Shown: one piece after another, positions 10,098-19,226 of the stretch
How positions within the stretch are numbered: position 1 is the stretch's first letter
Layout of the letters: each line of letters opens with the position of its first letter
Assembly (NCBI RefSeq): GCF_000181515.1
Contig: NZ_ABCG01000007.1
Coordinates: 62,001-126,000 of the forward strand
Length of the DNA: 64,000 nucleotides
Direction: 5' to 3'
DNA from: Erythrobacter sp. SD-21
Lineage (GTDB): Bacteria > Pseudomonadota > Alphaproteobacteria > Sphingomonadales > Sphingomonadaceae
The notes under the pieces: generated by a model
Told to the model about the DNA's origin: nothing
The model's database searches: none
Seen by the model: the letters and a program-made list of their open reading frames with translations, nothing else
Made by a program: the position numbers and the translations under genes

Positions 10098-10448
10098 CTA
10101 GACGGTGAGGATTGGTTTTGGAGGGGGTGATTCCGGTCGTGGTGAATCTGTTTGAAACCACGGGGCCGCAGAAACAAGGTAGCTCGGCATCAAGCGAAGG
10201 GGCGCGCACTCCATTTCAGTCGCTGCCGACAGAGCCAGAGGCGGCAAGCAATTCATGGCAATCACGCAATCGAGCGTCATGTTGGAACATGGTCCTGCAG
10301 GATCGCGGGAAGTCTCGCTATCGGCCATCTCGGCACAATCGCTCATCGCCTCCGCCTCAATCTGAGGAAGGCCTGCTGCATTCGCTCCAACCTGGACGAA
10401 AAGTCCGAATCCAAAAAGGATTAAGGTCAAGGTACGAATGAACTTCAC
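10098..10448 (-). CDS. Small exported Cys/Met-containing protein of metal cluster
   Basis: An unrecognised protein of about 116 residues. I place the start at a GTG (10448) because a signal peptide begins there at once (KFIRTLTLILFGFGLFVQV, cleavage near NAAG). The reading frame stays open upstream to a TTG at 10511, but that extension looks non-coding. The mature part has four to five Cys among Met and acidic residues (MSDCAEMAD, GPCSNMTLDCVIAMNC) and a Pro-rich tail. Proteins of this kind accompany copper and cadmium efflux genes, and a periplasmic metal-sensing or buffering role is plausible but unproven. It lies between the CBS gene and cusC on the same strand. Confidence 0.5.
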   Translation of the reverse strand: MKFIRTLTLILFGFGLFVQVGANAAGLPQIEAEAMSDCAEMADSETSRDPAGPCSNMTLDCVIAMNCLPPLALSAATEMECAPLRLMPSYLVSAAPWFQTDSPRPESPPPKPILTV

Positions 10449-10561
10449 TAGGTCCAGATAGTCTGGGTCGAGGCGATTGGCAAGTAATGAGTGATGGCGG
10501 ACGGGGACCAATCAGATCGCCCCGTCCGCATTAACCGCGTGAAATAAATAGTCTTTTGTGA

Positions 10562-11005
10562 CTAGCAGCATCCCGCCGAAGCTGGCTCCGAGCTAGCTTC
10601 GGATACCTCGCGCACGAGGTCGCCGGTTTCTTTCTCGGCTGCACTTCTGGCGATGTCGGCCTGCGCAACGATGCCGCAACATTTGCCCTTGTCATCGACC
10701 ACCGGAAGCCGACGAACCTGATTGTCTTCCATCTTGGTGCAGCATTCGTCGACGCTGGCATCGGCGGTGACAGTAACAGGAGACGATGTCATAACCTCCT
10801 CAACGCGTTGGTCGGAAGACTTCCCCTTGGCCACACAGCGGCATGCAATGTCCCTGTCGGTTACTACTCCCACCAACGCACCGGAATCATCGACAACCGG
10901 GATTTCTCCGCAATCGTTATCGACCATCAACGAAGCTGCCTCTTGCACGGTGCTCGATGGACTGCAGCATGCAGGGTTCGATGTCATAACGTCTTGGGCT
11001 TTCAT
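10562..11005 (-). CDS. CBS-domain protein
   Basis: A 147-residue protein made of two CBS motifs (VMTSNPACCSPSSTVQEAASLM and VMTSSPVTVTADASVDECCTKM, each followed by an I/L-PVVDD and GIV/GVVT strand), a complete Bateman module. A GAGGAG site 7 nt before the ATG at 11005 fixes the start. It has many cysteines for this family (ACC, DCG, ACRCV, ECC, KCCG and a terminal GCC), which suggests thiol or metal sensing rather than plain nucleotide sensing (inference). No enzymatic domain is attached. It sits between the CDF gene and the cus cluster on the same strand. Confidence 0.85.
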   Translation of the reverse strand: MKAQDVMTSNPACCSPSSTVQEAASLMVDNDCGEIPVVDDSGALVGVVTDRDIACRCVAKGKSSDQRVEEVMTSSPVTVTADASVDECCTKMEDNQVRRLPVVDDKGKCCGIVAQADIARSAAEKETGDLVREVSEASSEPASAGCC

Positions 11006-11210
11006 GACTTGTCTCCTCATTCGTAATCGAACTTACAACGGAGGAAACGAGGCATTCCGAGTGCTGGTTCCACGCCTGTCGGTCAGTTGTGGGGCATGCA
11101 AGCCAACCCGTTCTGAGAACCCGGGTCGCCGACTGATCTTGCCGGGCCGATGACCGGGCCCATTTTCGGTCGCATAGCGAACAAGCCGCAGGTAACGCCA
11201 ATTCGGCCTC

Positions 11211-11849
11211 TTATCTTCCGAACTCGTCACCCTTGCGGTGTTCAGTGCCTTCCTCATCATGGACGTCCATGTGCGCATCCCGCAGTATATCGATGCCGCC
11301 GTAAAGCGCGATGCCGGCAACTGCGACACCGACCACGAGATCAGGCCAGTTCGCACCGGTCAGCATCACAACAATGCCGGCGATGATAATACCGCCGTTC
11401 GAGATGAAATCATTGAAGCTGAAAGTCGTGGCTGCCCGAAGATTGACGTCTTTCGACTTCATCTTTTGCAGCAATCGCAGCGAAATCAGGTTCACCACCG
11501 CAGCCACCGCCGCCATTGCCATCATCATGATCCCACCTGGATCAGACCCCTCCAGAAAGCGCCGGATGGCATCGGCAATGACGCCGCCGGCAAAAATGAG
11601 GAGCATAATGCCTGAAAAACGCGCAGCCCCACGCTTCCAGGTCCGTGACCGCGTCAGCGCGAGGAGGCTGAGCCCATAAACGACGGCGTCCGACGAATTG
11701 TCGAGGCCGTTAGCAAGCAGAGCGTTGGAATCAGCGAAATAACCAACCACGAAGAAGCCGATGGCAATCGCGACGTTCAGCCAGAGGACGATCCACAAAG
11801 TTTGGCGCTTGTCCGCCGAGTCTAGGTTGAGTTCACCTTCGCCACTCAT
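11211..11849 (-). CDS. Cation diffusion facilitator family transporter
   Basis: A 212-residue, six-helix CDF-type transporter without the usual long cytosolic C-terminal domain. TM2 has NGLDNSSDAVVYG and TM5 has SFNDFISNGGII, the Asp/Asn metal-site positions of the short Zn/Co/Cd CDF branch. The C-terminus is His/Asp-rich (DAHMDVHDEEGTEHRKGDE). It moves divalent cations from cytosol to periplasm by H+ antiport. It follows the Czc-type pump gene by 57 bp with its own AAAGGA site, so the two probably work in series: CDF to periplasm, then RND to outside. Confidence 0.85.
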   Translation of the reverse strand: MSGEGELNLDSADKRQTLWIVLWLNVAIAIGFFVVGYFADSNALLANGLDNSSDAVVYGLSLLALTRSRTWKRGAARFSGIMLLIFAGGVIADAIRRFLEGSDPGGIMMMAMAAVAAVVNLISLRLLQKMKSKDVNLRAATTFSFNDFISNGGIIIAGIVVMLTGANWPDLVVGVAVAGIALYGGIDILRDAHMDVHDEEGTEHRKGDEFGR

Positions 11850-11906
11850 GACGCATTCCTTTCATTAATGTTCTGATTCAAGAACCTGCGTTCCTGATAG
11901 TTCCGC

Positions 11907-14900
11907 TCACGCAATGTCAGCGAGCTCGCGCTGCTCCTCGCGCGTGACGTTGCGTCGCAGCCGCTCCCACCACTTCTCGCGCCAACTTTGCTCGTCATCC
12001 GGGTGGTGCAGCACAAGCCGTGCGATCGCGGGCAGAACGAACAGGGTCAGCGCGGTCGCGGTGATCAATCCGCCGATGACGACCGTAGCTAATGGACGCT
12101 GCACTTCCGCGCCCGTTCCGGTAGCGATGGCCATAGGCACGAAGCCAAGCGAAGCCACCAGCGCGGTCATCAGTACCGGGCGCAGGCGCGCAAGCGCGCC
12201 ATCGGCGATAGCTTCGTCGAGCGGCATTCCGTTCTCGAGCCGCTGCCGGATCGCGGTCATCATTACCAGGCCGTTGAGGGTCGCCACACCAGACAGGGCG
12301 ATGAAACCGACCGCCGCCGAGACCGAGAACGGCAACCCCCGCAGTGCCAGAGCGAACACCCCGCCAGCCAAGGCCATGGGAATGGCACTGAACACGGCAA
12401 GCGCCGGAACCCATCCGCCCAAAGCCATGAACAGCAAGAGCAGCACTAGAGCGAAGGCAATCGGGACGACGATGGCGAGCCGTGCCTGCGCTTCCTGCAG
12501 GTTCTGATACTGCCCACCCCATTCGATGAAGGATGCCGGCGGCATATCGACGCCGGCCGAAACACCCTCCTGCGCTTCTTCGACGAAGGAGCCGAGATCG
12601 CGTTCACGCACATTGGCCGACACGACCACGAGCCGGCGTCCCTGTTCACGCCGGACCTCGGCAAGGCCATCGACCACCTGGAACTCTGCCAGAGTCCGCA
12701 GGGGAACCGTGACGCCGTTCTCAAGCACGATCGGGAGCGCGCCAAGCTGGTCGAAATCGTCGCGCGTCGCGTCTTCGAGACGCACCACGACATCGAACCG
12801 GCGATCGCCTTCGAACACGAGGCCTGCCGGACGTCCACCGAGCGCGATGGCGACCGATTGGGCCACGTCTTCAACAGTCAGGCCGTAACGCGCGATGGTG
12901 GGGCGATCGAAAGCTATGTCGAGGGTCGGAAAGCCCGTCACCTGTTGCACTTTGACGTCTGCCGCGCCTTCGACGCCGCGCAGCACGCCGGCTACATCGC
13001 CCGCCGCTTCGGTGAGTGCGGTAAGGTCATCGCCGTAGAGCTTGACCGCCACGTCACCGCGCACCCCAGCGATGAGCTCGTTAAAGCGTAATTCGATTGG
13101 CTGGCTGAACTCGTAGAGGTTGCCAATCAAACCGCCCAGCGCAGTTTCCATCTCCTCTACCAGCTCATCCTTCGACAAGTCCGGATCAGGCCATTCTTCG
13201 CGCGGTTTCAGCATGACATAGGCGTCTGACGCATTGGGCGGCATGGGATCGCTGGCGACCTCGGCCGTGCCCGTCCGCGAAAACACCAGCTCGACTTGGG
13301 GAAACTCTTCAAGCCTGTTCTCGACCCGCCGCTGCATCGCGAGCGAACGTTCGAGCGACGTCGACGGTATTCGCAAGGATTGCACCGCAATGTCGCGTTC
13401 GTCGAGCTGCGGAGTAAATTCGCTACCCAGAAACCCGAAGATGACAGCCGCGATCGCAAAGATCCCGACCCCCGTGCCGATAACTGGCCAGGGCCGGGCA
13501 ATGGCCTTGCGAACCGCTGGGCCATAACGCTCCTTCGACCAGCGAATGGGCTTCGCTTCCTCCTCGGTCAGCTTCTTGTTGAGCAGCACCGCGATCATCG
13601 CCGGGACGAAGGTTAACGACAGAACGAAGGCCGAAGCCAGCGCGAGCATCATCGTGATCGCCATAGGGGAGAAGGTCTTGCCCTCGACCCCGGTAAAGGT
13701 GAGCAGCGGCGCGAAGACGAGGAAAATGATCGCCTGACCGTAGACGGTCGGTTTGATCATCTCCTGTGCTGCCAGACGCGTTTCGGTTAGCCGTTCGCCC
13801 AAGGATAGCAAGCGTCCCTCACGCTGTTGCCGCGCGGCGAGCCGAGCAACGCTGTTCTCGACAATGATGACCGCACCATCGACGATCAGGCCGAAGTCGA
13901 GCGCGCCCAGGCTCATCAGATTACCCGAGACACCAAGCCGGTTCATCCCCACCGCTGCCATCAGCATCGAAACGGGAATGACCAGTGCGGTGATTATGGC
14001 GGCGCGGATATTGCCGAGCAGGAGAAACAACACTGCAATTACCAGCAATGCGCCTTCAAGCAGGTTCTTCTCAACCGTCGAAATCGTCGCATCGACGAGC
14101 GAGGACCGGTTGTAGACGATCTCGGCCACAACGCCGTCTGGGAGCGATGAACGGACCTCGTCCAGCCTTTCTGCTGCACCGGCTGCGACGGTGCGGCTGT
14201 TCTCGCCTGCTCGCATCAGCACCGTGCCCACCACCGCCTCTTCGCCGTTCAGTGAAGCCGCGCCGGTTCGCAGGTCGCCGCCGATCTCGACATCGGCCAC
14301 ATCGCCGATACGAATGGGCACACCCTCGCGGGTCGCAATGACGGCTTCTTCTATGTCGGCAATGCTGCCCAGCCTCGCATCGACGCGGACGAGCAGCGCT
14401 TCATCGGCACGGTCCACGAAGTTGGCACCGGCCGCGAGGTTGGCGGCCTCGAGCGCATCGATCAATGAATCGAACGACAGGCCATAGCCGGTCAAGCGCG
14501 CGGGATCGGGCTGAACCAGAAACTGCTTTTCGAACCCACCGATCGAATCCACGCCGGCCACGCCGTCGATAGAGCGCATCAGTGGTGCGACGACCCAATC
14601 CTGCACAGTGCGCAGATAGGCCGCCTTCGCCACTTCGCTTTCGAGGCGGTCACCACGTTCGGTGATGAAGCTGCCGTCGGACTGCCAGCCTGTCCGGCCG
14701 CCAGTGGTAGCACCCTTGCCACCAGGGTGCTCATATTCGATCGTATACATCAGCACTTCGCCAAGGCCGGTGGAAATCGGACCCATGGTGGGCTCCGCTC
14801 CCTCTGGCAGCGAGGCTCCAATGGGTGCGAGCCGCTCGTTTACCTGCTGGCGGGCGAAGTATAGATCGGTGCCTTCCTCGAAGATCGCGGTGACCTGGCT

Positions 14901-15224
14901 GAAGCCGTTGCGCGAGATCGAACGGGTCATCTCCAGCCCCTCAATCCCGGCAAGACCGGTCTCGATCGGAAAGGTCACCTGCGTCTCGACCTGCGACGGC
15001 GAAAGCGCAGCAGCGCTGGTATTGATCTGGACCTGCGTATTCGTGATGTCCGGCACTGCGTCAATCGGCAGGCGCACTAGATTGAACGCGCCGTAGATTG
15101 CTGCGAAAACAGTCAGGACGATGATCGCCCAGCGAAAACGCACGGCAATATCAAGAACCATCCCGATCAGGCCATGGCGGTGGCTACCCTCGTCAGCGGG
15201 AGCCGCGGTATGATCAATGGCCAT
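11907..15224 (-). CDS. czcA: CzcA-like divalent-metal RND efflux pump
   Basis: A 1105-residue HME-RND permease. TM4 reads ALDFGLIVDGAVIIVEN, with the Asp/Asp/Glu proton-relay set of the HME1 (Co/Zn/Cd) branch. The Met triad of the Cus branch is absent (LRIPSTSLERS replaces [10 protein letters not shown]). These differences separate it from the pump at 4072-7239. The N-terminus has a 20-residue His-containing extension (EGSHRHGL) and the C-terminus a basic/acidic tail. It overlaps czcB by 11 nt and is intact. Confidence 0.93.
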   Translation of the reverse strand: MAIDHTAAPADEGSHRHGLIGMVLDIAVRFRWAIIVLTVFAAIYGAFNLVRLPIDAVPDITNTQVQINTSAAALSPSQVETQVTFPIETGLAGIEGLEMTRSISRNGFSQVTAIFEEGTDLYFARQQVNERLAPIGASLPEGAEPTMGPISTGLGEVLMYTIEYEHPGGKGATTGGRTGWQSDGSFITERGDRLESEVAKAAYLRTVQDWVVAPLMRSIDGVAGVDSIGGFEKQFLVQPDPARLTGYGLSFDSLIDALEAANLAAGANFVDRADEALLVRVDARLGSIADIEEAVIATREGVPIRIGDVADVEIGGDLRTGAASLNGEEAVVGTVLMRAGENSRTVAAGAAERLDEVRSSLPDGVVAEIVYNRSSLVDATISTVEKNLLEGALLVIAVLFLLLGNIRAAIITALVIPVSMLMAAVGMNRLGVSGNLMSLGALDFGLIVDGAVIIVENSVARLAARQQREGRLLSLGERLTETRLAAQEMIKPTVYGQAIIFLVFAPLLTFTGVEGKTFSPMAITMMLALASAFVLSLTFVPAMIAVLLNKKLTEEEAKPIRWSKERYGPAVRKAIARPWPVIGTGVGIFAIAAVIFGFLGSEFTPQLDERDIAVQSLRIPSTSLERSLAMQRRVENRLEEFPQVELVFSRTGTAEVASDPMPPNASDAYVMLKPREEWPDPDLSKDELVEEMETALGGLIGNLYEFSQPIELRFNELIAGVRGDVAVKLYGDDLTALTEAAGDVAGVLRGVEGAADVKVQQVTGFPTLDIAFDRPTIARYGLTVEDVAQSVAIALGGRPAGLVFEGDRRFDVVVRLEDATRDDFDQLGALPIVLENGVTVPLRTLAEFQVVDGLAEVRREQGRRLVVVSANVRERDLGSFVEEAQEGVSAGVDMPPASFIEWGGQYQNLQEAQARLAIVVPIAFALVLLLLFMALGGWVPALAVFSAIPMALAGGVFALALRGLPFSVSAAVGFIALSGVATLNGLVMMTAIRQRLENGMPLDEAIADGALARLRPVLMTALVASLGFVPMAIATGTGAEVQRPLATVVIGGLITATALTLFVLPAIARLVLHHPDDEQSWREKWWERLRRNVTREEQRELADIA

Positions 15225-16377
15225 GTTCGGCGCCCTCCTTTTCGAGTTCGGCCTTCAACAGGAAGGCGTTGTCGGTCGCGATCCGCTGCCCCGGTTCAAG
15301 ACCGGACAAGATCGTCACCATTCCGGCGGACCGGCTGCCTGTCGCTACCTCGCGAGCTTGGAAGCCGCGCTGTGTGCGCACAAACACGACGTCGCGGCCT
15401 TCGAGCACCTGCACGGCGTCCTCGGGAACCGCGATACGGCTCTGGTCCAATTCGCCCGACGGCCGGATGCGCGCCTGCAGAAAAGCGCCAGGTTGGAGAC
15501 CTGGTATCGCCCGCGTCAGACTGAGCACGGCAGTGGCACTGCGGCTTTCGGGATCGAGTGAAGGCGTGACCGAACGCACGCGTGCACCGATCTCGCGGCC
15601 ATCGCCGACGATCACGGCGGCCTCGTCGCCCGGCTGGATGCGCAACGCATCTTCCGAAGGCAACGCCACCTCTATCTGCAGCCCGTTCGGATTGATCACG
15701 CGGTAGAGTTCTTCACCAGCATCGACGAAGGAGCCAAGCACGATCGGAGCAGCGGTAACGCGGCCCGATAGCGGACTGGTGACAGCGAGCGAACGCCCAT
15801 CGCCGCTGACACCCGCTGCAGCCACAGCGGCCTGAGCGCGGTTCAGTTCGGAGCGGGCAACGTCGAGATTTGCGCGCGCTGCTTCAAGGTCCTGCCTTGC
15901 CGTTACATTGGCTTCGAACAAGCGCCGCTCGCGGTCATAGGCAGCTGAAAGCTCAGTTGCGCGGGCGCGGGCAACGCTAAGCTGTGAAGCGAGCGCAGCT
16001 GCATCGGCGCTTTCGATCCGAGCGACGGTCTCGCCTTGGCGGACATAGTCGCCAAGCGTCTTGCCAACACTACGGACCACGCCCGAAGCCCGCGCATCGA
16101 TCCGCGCGCTGGCCGTCGGGCTTGCCGCAACCGTTGCAGGAAATACCAGTTCGACAGTAGCCCCGGTCTGCACCGCGGCGACCTTGATTTCGGCTGCGCG
16201 AATTTGATCGTCATCGATCAGGACGAAGCCCTCAGGCAGTTCCGTTTCGGCGACCTTGTCTTCTGTACGAGGGTCAGCTTGATTATCAGGCCACAGCAAC
16301 ATCAACAGCGCTGCAGCGAGAATGATGATACCGGCGATGATCGCCAGTCTTCTCCGGTTCATTGGAATGTTCCTCAT
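15214..16377 (-). CDS. czcB: CzcB-like RND periplasmic adaptor
   Basis: A 387-residue membrane-fusion protein. It has an N-terminal anchor (RRLAIIAGIIILAAALLMLL), a lipoyl/barrel-sandwich domain (ASGVVRSVGKTLGDYVRQGETV), a long alpha-hairpin rich in Ala and Arg, and beta-barrel segments ending in a short His-containing tail (EGAEHGH). It connects CzcA to CzcC. Unlike the cus adaptor it carries neither a YHS-like domain nor a CusF domain. The start overlaps the czcC stop by 4 nt and its stop lies 11 nt inside czcA, so the three genes are one translational unit. Confidence 0.92.
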   Translation of the reverse strand: MRNIPMNRRRLAIIAGIIILAAALLMLLWPDNQADPRTEDKVAETELPEGFVLIDDDQIRAAEIKVAAVQTGATVELVFPATVAASPTASARIDARASGVVRSVGKTLGDYVRQGETVARIESADAAALASQLSVARARATELSAAYDRERRLFEANVTARQDLEAARANLDVARSELNRAQAAVAAAGVSGDGRSLAVTSPLSGRVTAAPIVLGSFVDAGEELYRVINPNGLQIEVALPSEDALRIQPGDEAAVIVGDGREIGARVRSVTPSLDPESRSATAVLSLTRAIPGLQPGAFLQARIRPSGELDQSRIAVPEDAVQVLEGRDVVFVRTQRGFQAREVATGSRSAGMVTILSGLEPGQRIATDNAFLLKAELEKEGAEHGH

Positions 16378-17627
16378 TGTGCGGCCAACCTGATGAGCTC
16401 GGCGGCAGCCTGTCCCCGGTCTTCTTGAGCGGTGATCAGCGCCTCGCGAATGGCATCACGCGCTTCGGCTGCGCTCAGCACCTCGATCAGCGGGAATCGG
16501 CCGTTGCGGTAACCGATGCGGACGAGCCGCAGCGCCTCCTCGGCCTGAGGAAGCGATGTCGTGGAAAGTGTTTCAACGCGCGCTTCGGCGGCAAGATATT
16601 GTGATCGTGCGCGCGTAACCGTCAGCTCAAAATCGGCCAGCGCGACAACCTCGCGTGCGTTGGCAGCGCGTAGCCTTGCTTCGGCCGCAGCGATGTTGCC
16701 CTGATTGCGGTTCCAGAAGGGAAGCGGAATGGATACGCCGACAAGAAAGGCGCTGTCGTTGCTTTCCTCGAAGCGTCGAACACCGGCGGAAACGACCGGA
16801 TCCGGAATGCGCAGGCTGCGCTCGTAGTCGATCTCGGCCGCTGCTGTCGCGCTTTGGCCGCGGGCAACCTGCAATGGCAAGCTGGTCGCCGACGCAAGCA
16901 CTGCGGCCGGAGGCTCGATGTTGGGAAACGCACCGGGAACGAGCGGCGGTGTGTCTTGCTCGCCCCATAGCGAGGCAAGCGCCGTGCGGGCTGCCAGGCT
17001 GTTCGCCTCCGCTGCCTGAAGTTCGGCACGCGCTTCTGCCAGCGTGGCCTCTGCCCGTAGTGCGCGCAGCGGTGGTTCGCGGCCCACCTCGACCAGGACG
17101 CCAGCTATGCGGGCCAGTTCCTCGTTTCGGTCGACCACATCGCGGGCAAGCTCGACCCGCGACGCTGCCGCCGCCGCTGCAACGTAGCGCTCACGGACAA
17201 GGAAGCCGAGTTCTGCACCGGCCAGGTCGGTCCGCAGATTTGCAAGCTGTGCCTGTGCCTCAGCTGCTGCGACGCGTGCGCCGCGCTTTCCGCCAAGTTC
17301 GATCCTCTGCCCGACCGCCAAAGTATATTCGGTAGCGCTTAGCCCAGAGAAGGCACCGCTCCCTGCGATGTTCTCGACCTCTAGCGAGACCTCGGGATTA
17401 GGCCGCAACCGGGCCTGGCCGACGAGCGCTTGCGCAGCTTCGGATTCCGCGCGCGGTCCGACAATGCGCGGATTGAATGTGCTGGAAGTCGCGTCGTCGG
17501 CGACCCCTGTGAGATCGAGTGCTTCTTCAAGCGACACGATGGACGCATCCTGCGCGATGGCAGGCTGCACGAGCATAGCGAGAGCTAACCCTGCAAAGAG
17601 GGCGCTCCGCCGGAATGTGGCGAACAT
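16374..17627 (-). CDS. czcC: CzcC-like outer-membrane efflux channel
   Basis: A 417-residue TolC-family protein. It has a signal peptide (LFAGLALAMLVQPAIAQ) and two repeated coiled-coil halves, with the GQRIELGGKRGARVAAAEAQ signature typical of CzcC/CusC channels at about residues 125-150. It is the first gene of czcCBA and overlaps czcB by 4 nt. It shares the TolC fold with the cus channel upstream in the array but differs clearly in sequence, so the two pumps have separate exit ducts. Confidence 0.9.
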   Translation of the reverse strand: MFATFRRSALFAGLALAMLVQPAIAQDASIVSLEEALDLTGVADDATSSTFNPRIVGPRAESEAAQALVGQARLRPNPEVSLEVENIAGSGAFSGLSATEYTLAVGQRIELGGKRGARVAAAEAQAQLANLRTDLAGAELGFLVRERYVAAAAAASRVELARDVVDRNEELARIAGVLVEVGREPPLRALRAEATLAEARAELQAAEANSLAARTALASLWGEQDTPPLVPGAFPNIEPPAAVLASATSLPLQVARGQSATAAAEIDYERSLRIPDPVVSAGVRRFEESNDSAFLVGVSIPLPFWNRNQGNIAAAEARLRAANAREVVALADFELTVTRARSQYLAAEARVETLSTTSLPQAEEALRLVRIGYRNGRFPLIEVLSAAEARDAIREALITAQEDRGQAAAELIRLAAQ

Positions 17628-17691
17628 ATTGGGTGAATTCCTCTGCTGACGTTCAAAACGGCATCGGAACGGGTCCGATGCGCGAAGTACG

Positions 17692-18030
17692 TCAGGCTCG
17701 AGGAGGTGGCGTATCCAGTTCGATAACGCCTGAATCGAGCGCAGCGTGGCGCTTGCCGGAGTTCAGTGCGACAACCGAAGGCATTGAAACGCCTTCTCCC
17801 GATCGCCCCACCGTCTGCGACACGTGGTGACAATGACCGTGTGCGCAGGTGCCGTGTTTCTCGGGCGCGTTGCTCTCTTCACCCGGTTCGCCGTGCTGCT
17901 CTATCAGTGAAGCGACTTCAGGCTCGTCCGCGCATTCAGCTGCTTCCGCGACCGGAGCCCACAGGACACCAATCGCGGTGAACAGCGTGATAAACTGCAG
18001 CATGAAGGATCGGGCGAAGAGCCGGGTCAT
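17692..18030 (-). CDS. Small exported His/Cys-rich protein upstream of czcCBA
   Basis: A 112-residue protein with a hydrophobic signal (MLQFITLFTAIGVLWAPVAEA) and a compact metal-ligand motif, KHGTCAHGHCHH, in the middle. The rest is acidic. Its place just before czcC recalls the small periplasmic CzcI/CzcE-type proteins of Czc clusters, but I see no clear sequence match. Two in-frame ATGs (18030 and 18003) precede the signal; neither has a good ribosome site, so the start is uncertain. Likely a periplasmic Zn/Cd-binding accessory (inference). Confidence 0.55.
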   Translation of the reverse strand: MTRLFARSFMLQFITLFTAIGVLWAPVAEAAECADEPEVASLIEQHGEPGEESNAPEKHGTCAHGHCHHVSQTVGRSGEGVSMPSVVALNSGKRHAALDSGVIELDTPPPRA

Positions 18031-18189
18031 CGGCGAGCGGTTAGCAGCCGGGTTCGGATTGCAAAAGAGATTATTTTCGGAATAGCATGTGATTTCATAA
18101 CATTATCCGGGATGCGCTGCTTTCACTATTGGACACCAAACGACCCATTGTAATGAATTCGCTGGTAAATACTTTTTCCGTTCCAACTG

Positions 18190-18549
18190 TCATTGTGTCG
18201 ATTGCAGAATTGCCCGCAAATCGCTCGGAATTCCCATCCGGGCGAATGCGCTGACATCGGAGCGCCCGCTATTTCCGACAGGCAAGCCGCCGATGAGATT
18301 CCCCAGCGGTGCGAGAGCCAGACGAACAATCTGACCGCTTACCTCCCTCCAGTCGCGCTGCCGGTAAGCGAGTGCCAGCATGCGCCAATGCGAGTAGCAA
18401 TGGGCTTTCAGCCAGTTCTGCGCGACGATGTGCGCGCGCTCGAGATGATGCCAGGACTGATCGATCTGGGCTTGATCTTCTGCCGCTCGCGCAGCTTGAT
18501 ATTCCCGAGCGAGAAATGCTGCGATCGCCGGAGGTGTGCGGTCAATCAT
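18190..18549 (-). CDS. DUF3703-family protein
   Basis: A 119-residue soluble protein beginning RTPPAIAAFLAREYQAA with the W-H-H-L-E-R-A-H-I-V-A-Q block (SWHHLERAHIVAQNW) and HCYSHWRMLALA. This is the DUF3703 pattern, a family commonly paired with cation diffusion facilitators and RND metal pumps in proteobacteria. The His residues line one helix face and could bind metal. Its ATG overlaps the CDF gene stop by 8 nt. Longer upstream reading in this frame is antisense to the transporter's own frame and is ignored. Function is unknown. Confidence 0.75.
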   Translation of the reverse strand: MIDRTPPAIAAFLAREYQAARAAEDQAQIDQSWHHLERAHIVAQNWLKAHCYSHWRMLALAYRQRDWREVSGQIVRLALAPLGNLIGGLPVGNSGRSDVSAFARMGIPSDLRAILQSTQ

Positions 18550-19162
18550 GCGCCAATTCCTGACGCGCCTGTGTGAATACTTCGCTGCTCCCCCAAATCG
18601 CGAGGCTCGCCATAATCCCGGCGACAAGCAGATCAGGCCAAGCCTGACCGGTGCCGAACACGCCCAGTGCGGCGGCAAGAACGGCGATATTGCCGATCGC
18701 GTCATTGCGCGAGCAGATCCAGACGGAGCGCATGTTCGCATCGCCTTCGCGATAGCGGAACAGCAGCAGCGCAACCGCTGCATTCACCAGCAGCGCCAGC
18801 GTTCCGATCAAACCCATCGTCTGCGGTTCGGGACTAGAGCCAACGGCGAGACCATAGACCGCATAACCAATGACCCAGAGACCGAAGGCAAACATCGTCG
18901 CCGCTTTGAATAGTGCAGCCCGCGCTCGCCAGGAAAGCGCCATGCCAGCAACACCGAGACTGATCGCATAGTTGGCTGCATCGCCGAAAAAGTCGAGCGC
19001 ATCGGCTTGAAGCGCGCGGGAGTCGGCCGCAATACCAGCGACAATCTCGACCACGAACATCGCAGCGTTCGCTATCAGGGCGATCCACAGGATCATCCTC
19101 CAGCGCGGGTTGTTGTGCGCGCTCTGGTAGGTTTCTGGGGTCTGGCAGCAGGAATTTCCCAT
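18542..19162 (-). CDS. CDF-family cation transporter under MerR control
   Basis: A 206-residue CDF transporter. Its metal-site motifs are QADALDFFGDAANYAIS in TM2 and SRNDAIGNIAVL in TM5. The N-terminus has a Cys pair (GNSCCQT). An AAGGAGC site 7 nt upstream makes 19162 the start; an upstream ATG at 19204 falls inside the MerR operator and is rejected. It moves Zn/Cd/Co-type ions to the periplasm. It heads a two-gene operon with the DUF3703 protein, driven by the MerR-type promoter at 19196-19226. Confidence 0.87.
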   Translation of the reverse strand: MGNSCCQTPETYQSAHNNPRWRMILWIALIANAAMFVVEIVAGIAADSRALQADALDFFGDAANYAISLGVAGMALSWRARAALFKAATMFAFGLWVIGYAVYGLAVGSSPEPQTMGLIGTLALLVNAAVALLLFRYREGDANMRSVWICSRNDAIGNIAVLAAALGVFGTGQAWPDLLVAGIMASLAIWGSSEVFTQARQELAHD

Positions 19163-19195
19163 GCCGCGCTCCTTGCAACGTTCGAGTCGCACTGA

Positions 19196-19226
19196 CATAT
19201 GCACCTTGTAGTAACTACAAGGTCAA
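19196..19226 (-). promoter_or_regulatory. MerR-type promoter and operator of the CDF operon
   Basis: A perfect inverted repeat with 9-bp arms, ACCTTGTAG at 19203-19211 and CTACAAGGT at 19215-19223, separated by TAA. On the minus strand it sits between TTGACC (-35, 19221-19226) and CATATG (-10, 19196-19201), giving the elongated 19-bp spacer that MerR-family activators untwist. On the plus strand the same CATATG pairs with TTGCAA (19173-19178) at 17 bp, a normal promoter for merR itself, placing the operator at its start point for autorepression. The boxes are seen; their use is inferred. Confidence 0.85.

Noticed and set aside
18550-18783. N-terminal extension of the DUF3703 gene
   Set aside because: The extension reads through the transporter gene in a different frame with Ser/Arg/Cys-rich, shadow-like composition; the ATG at 18549 overlaps the transporter stop as in coupled genes.
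19163-19204. Upstream ATG (19204) for the CDF transporter
   Set aside because: It lies inside the MerR operator, downstream of the -35 but before the expected transcription start; the ATG at 19162 has a good ribosome site.
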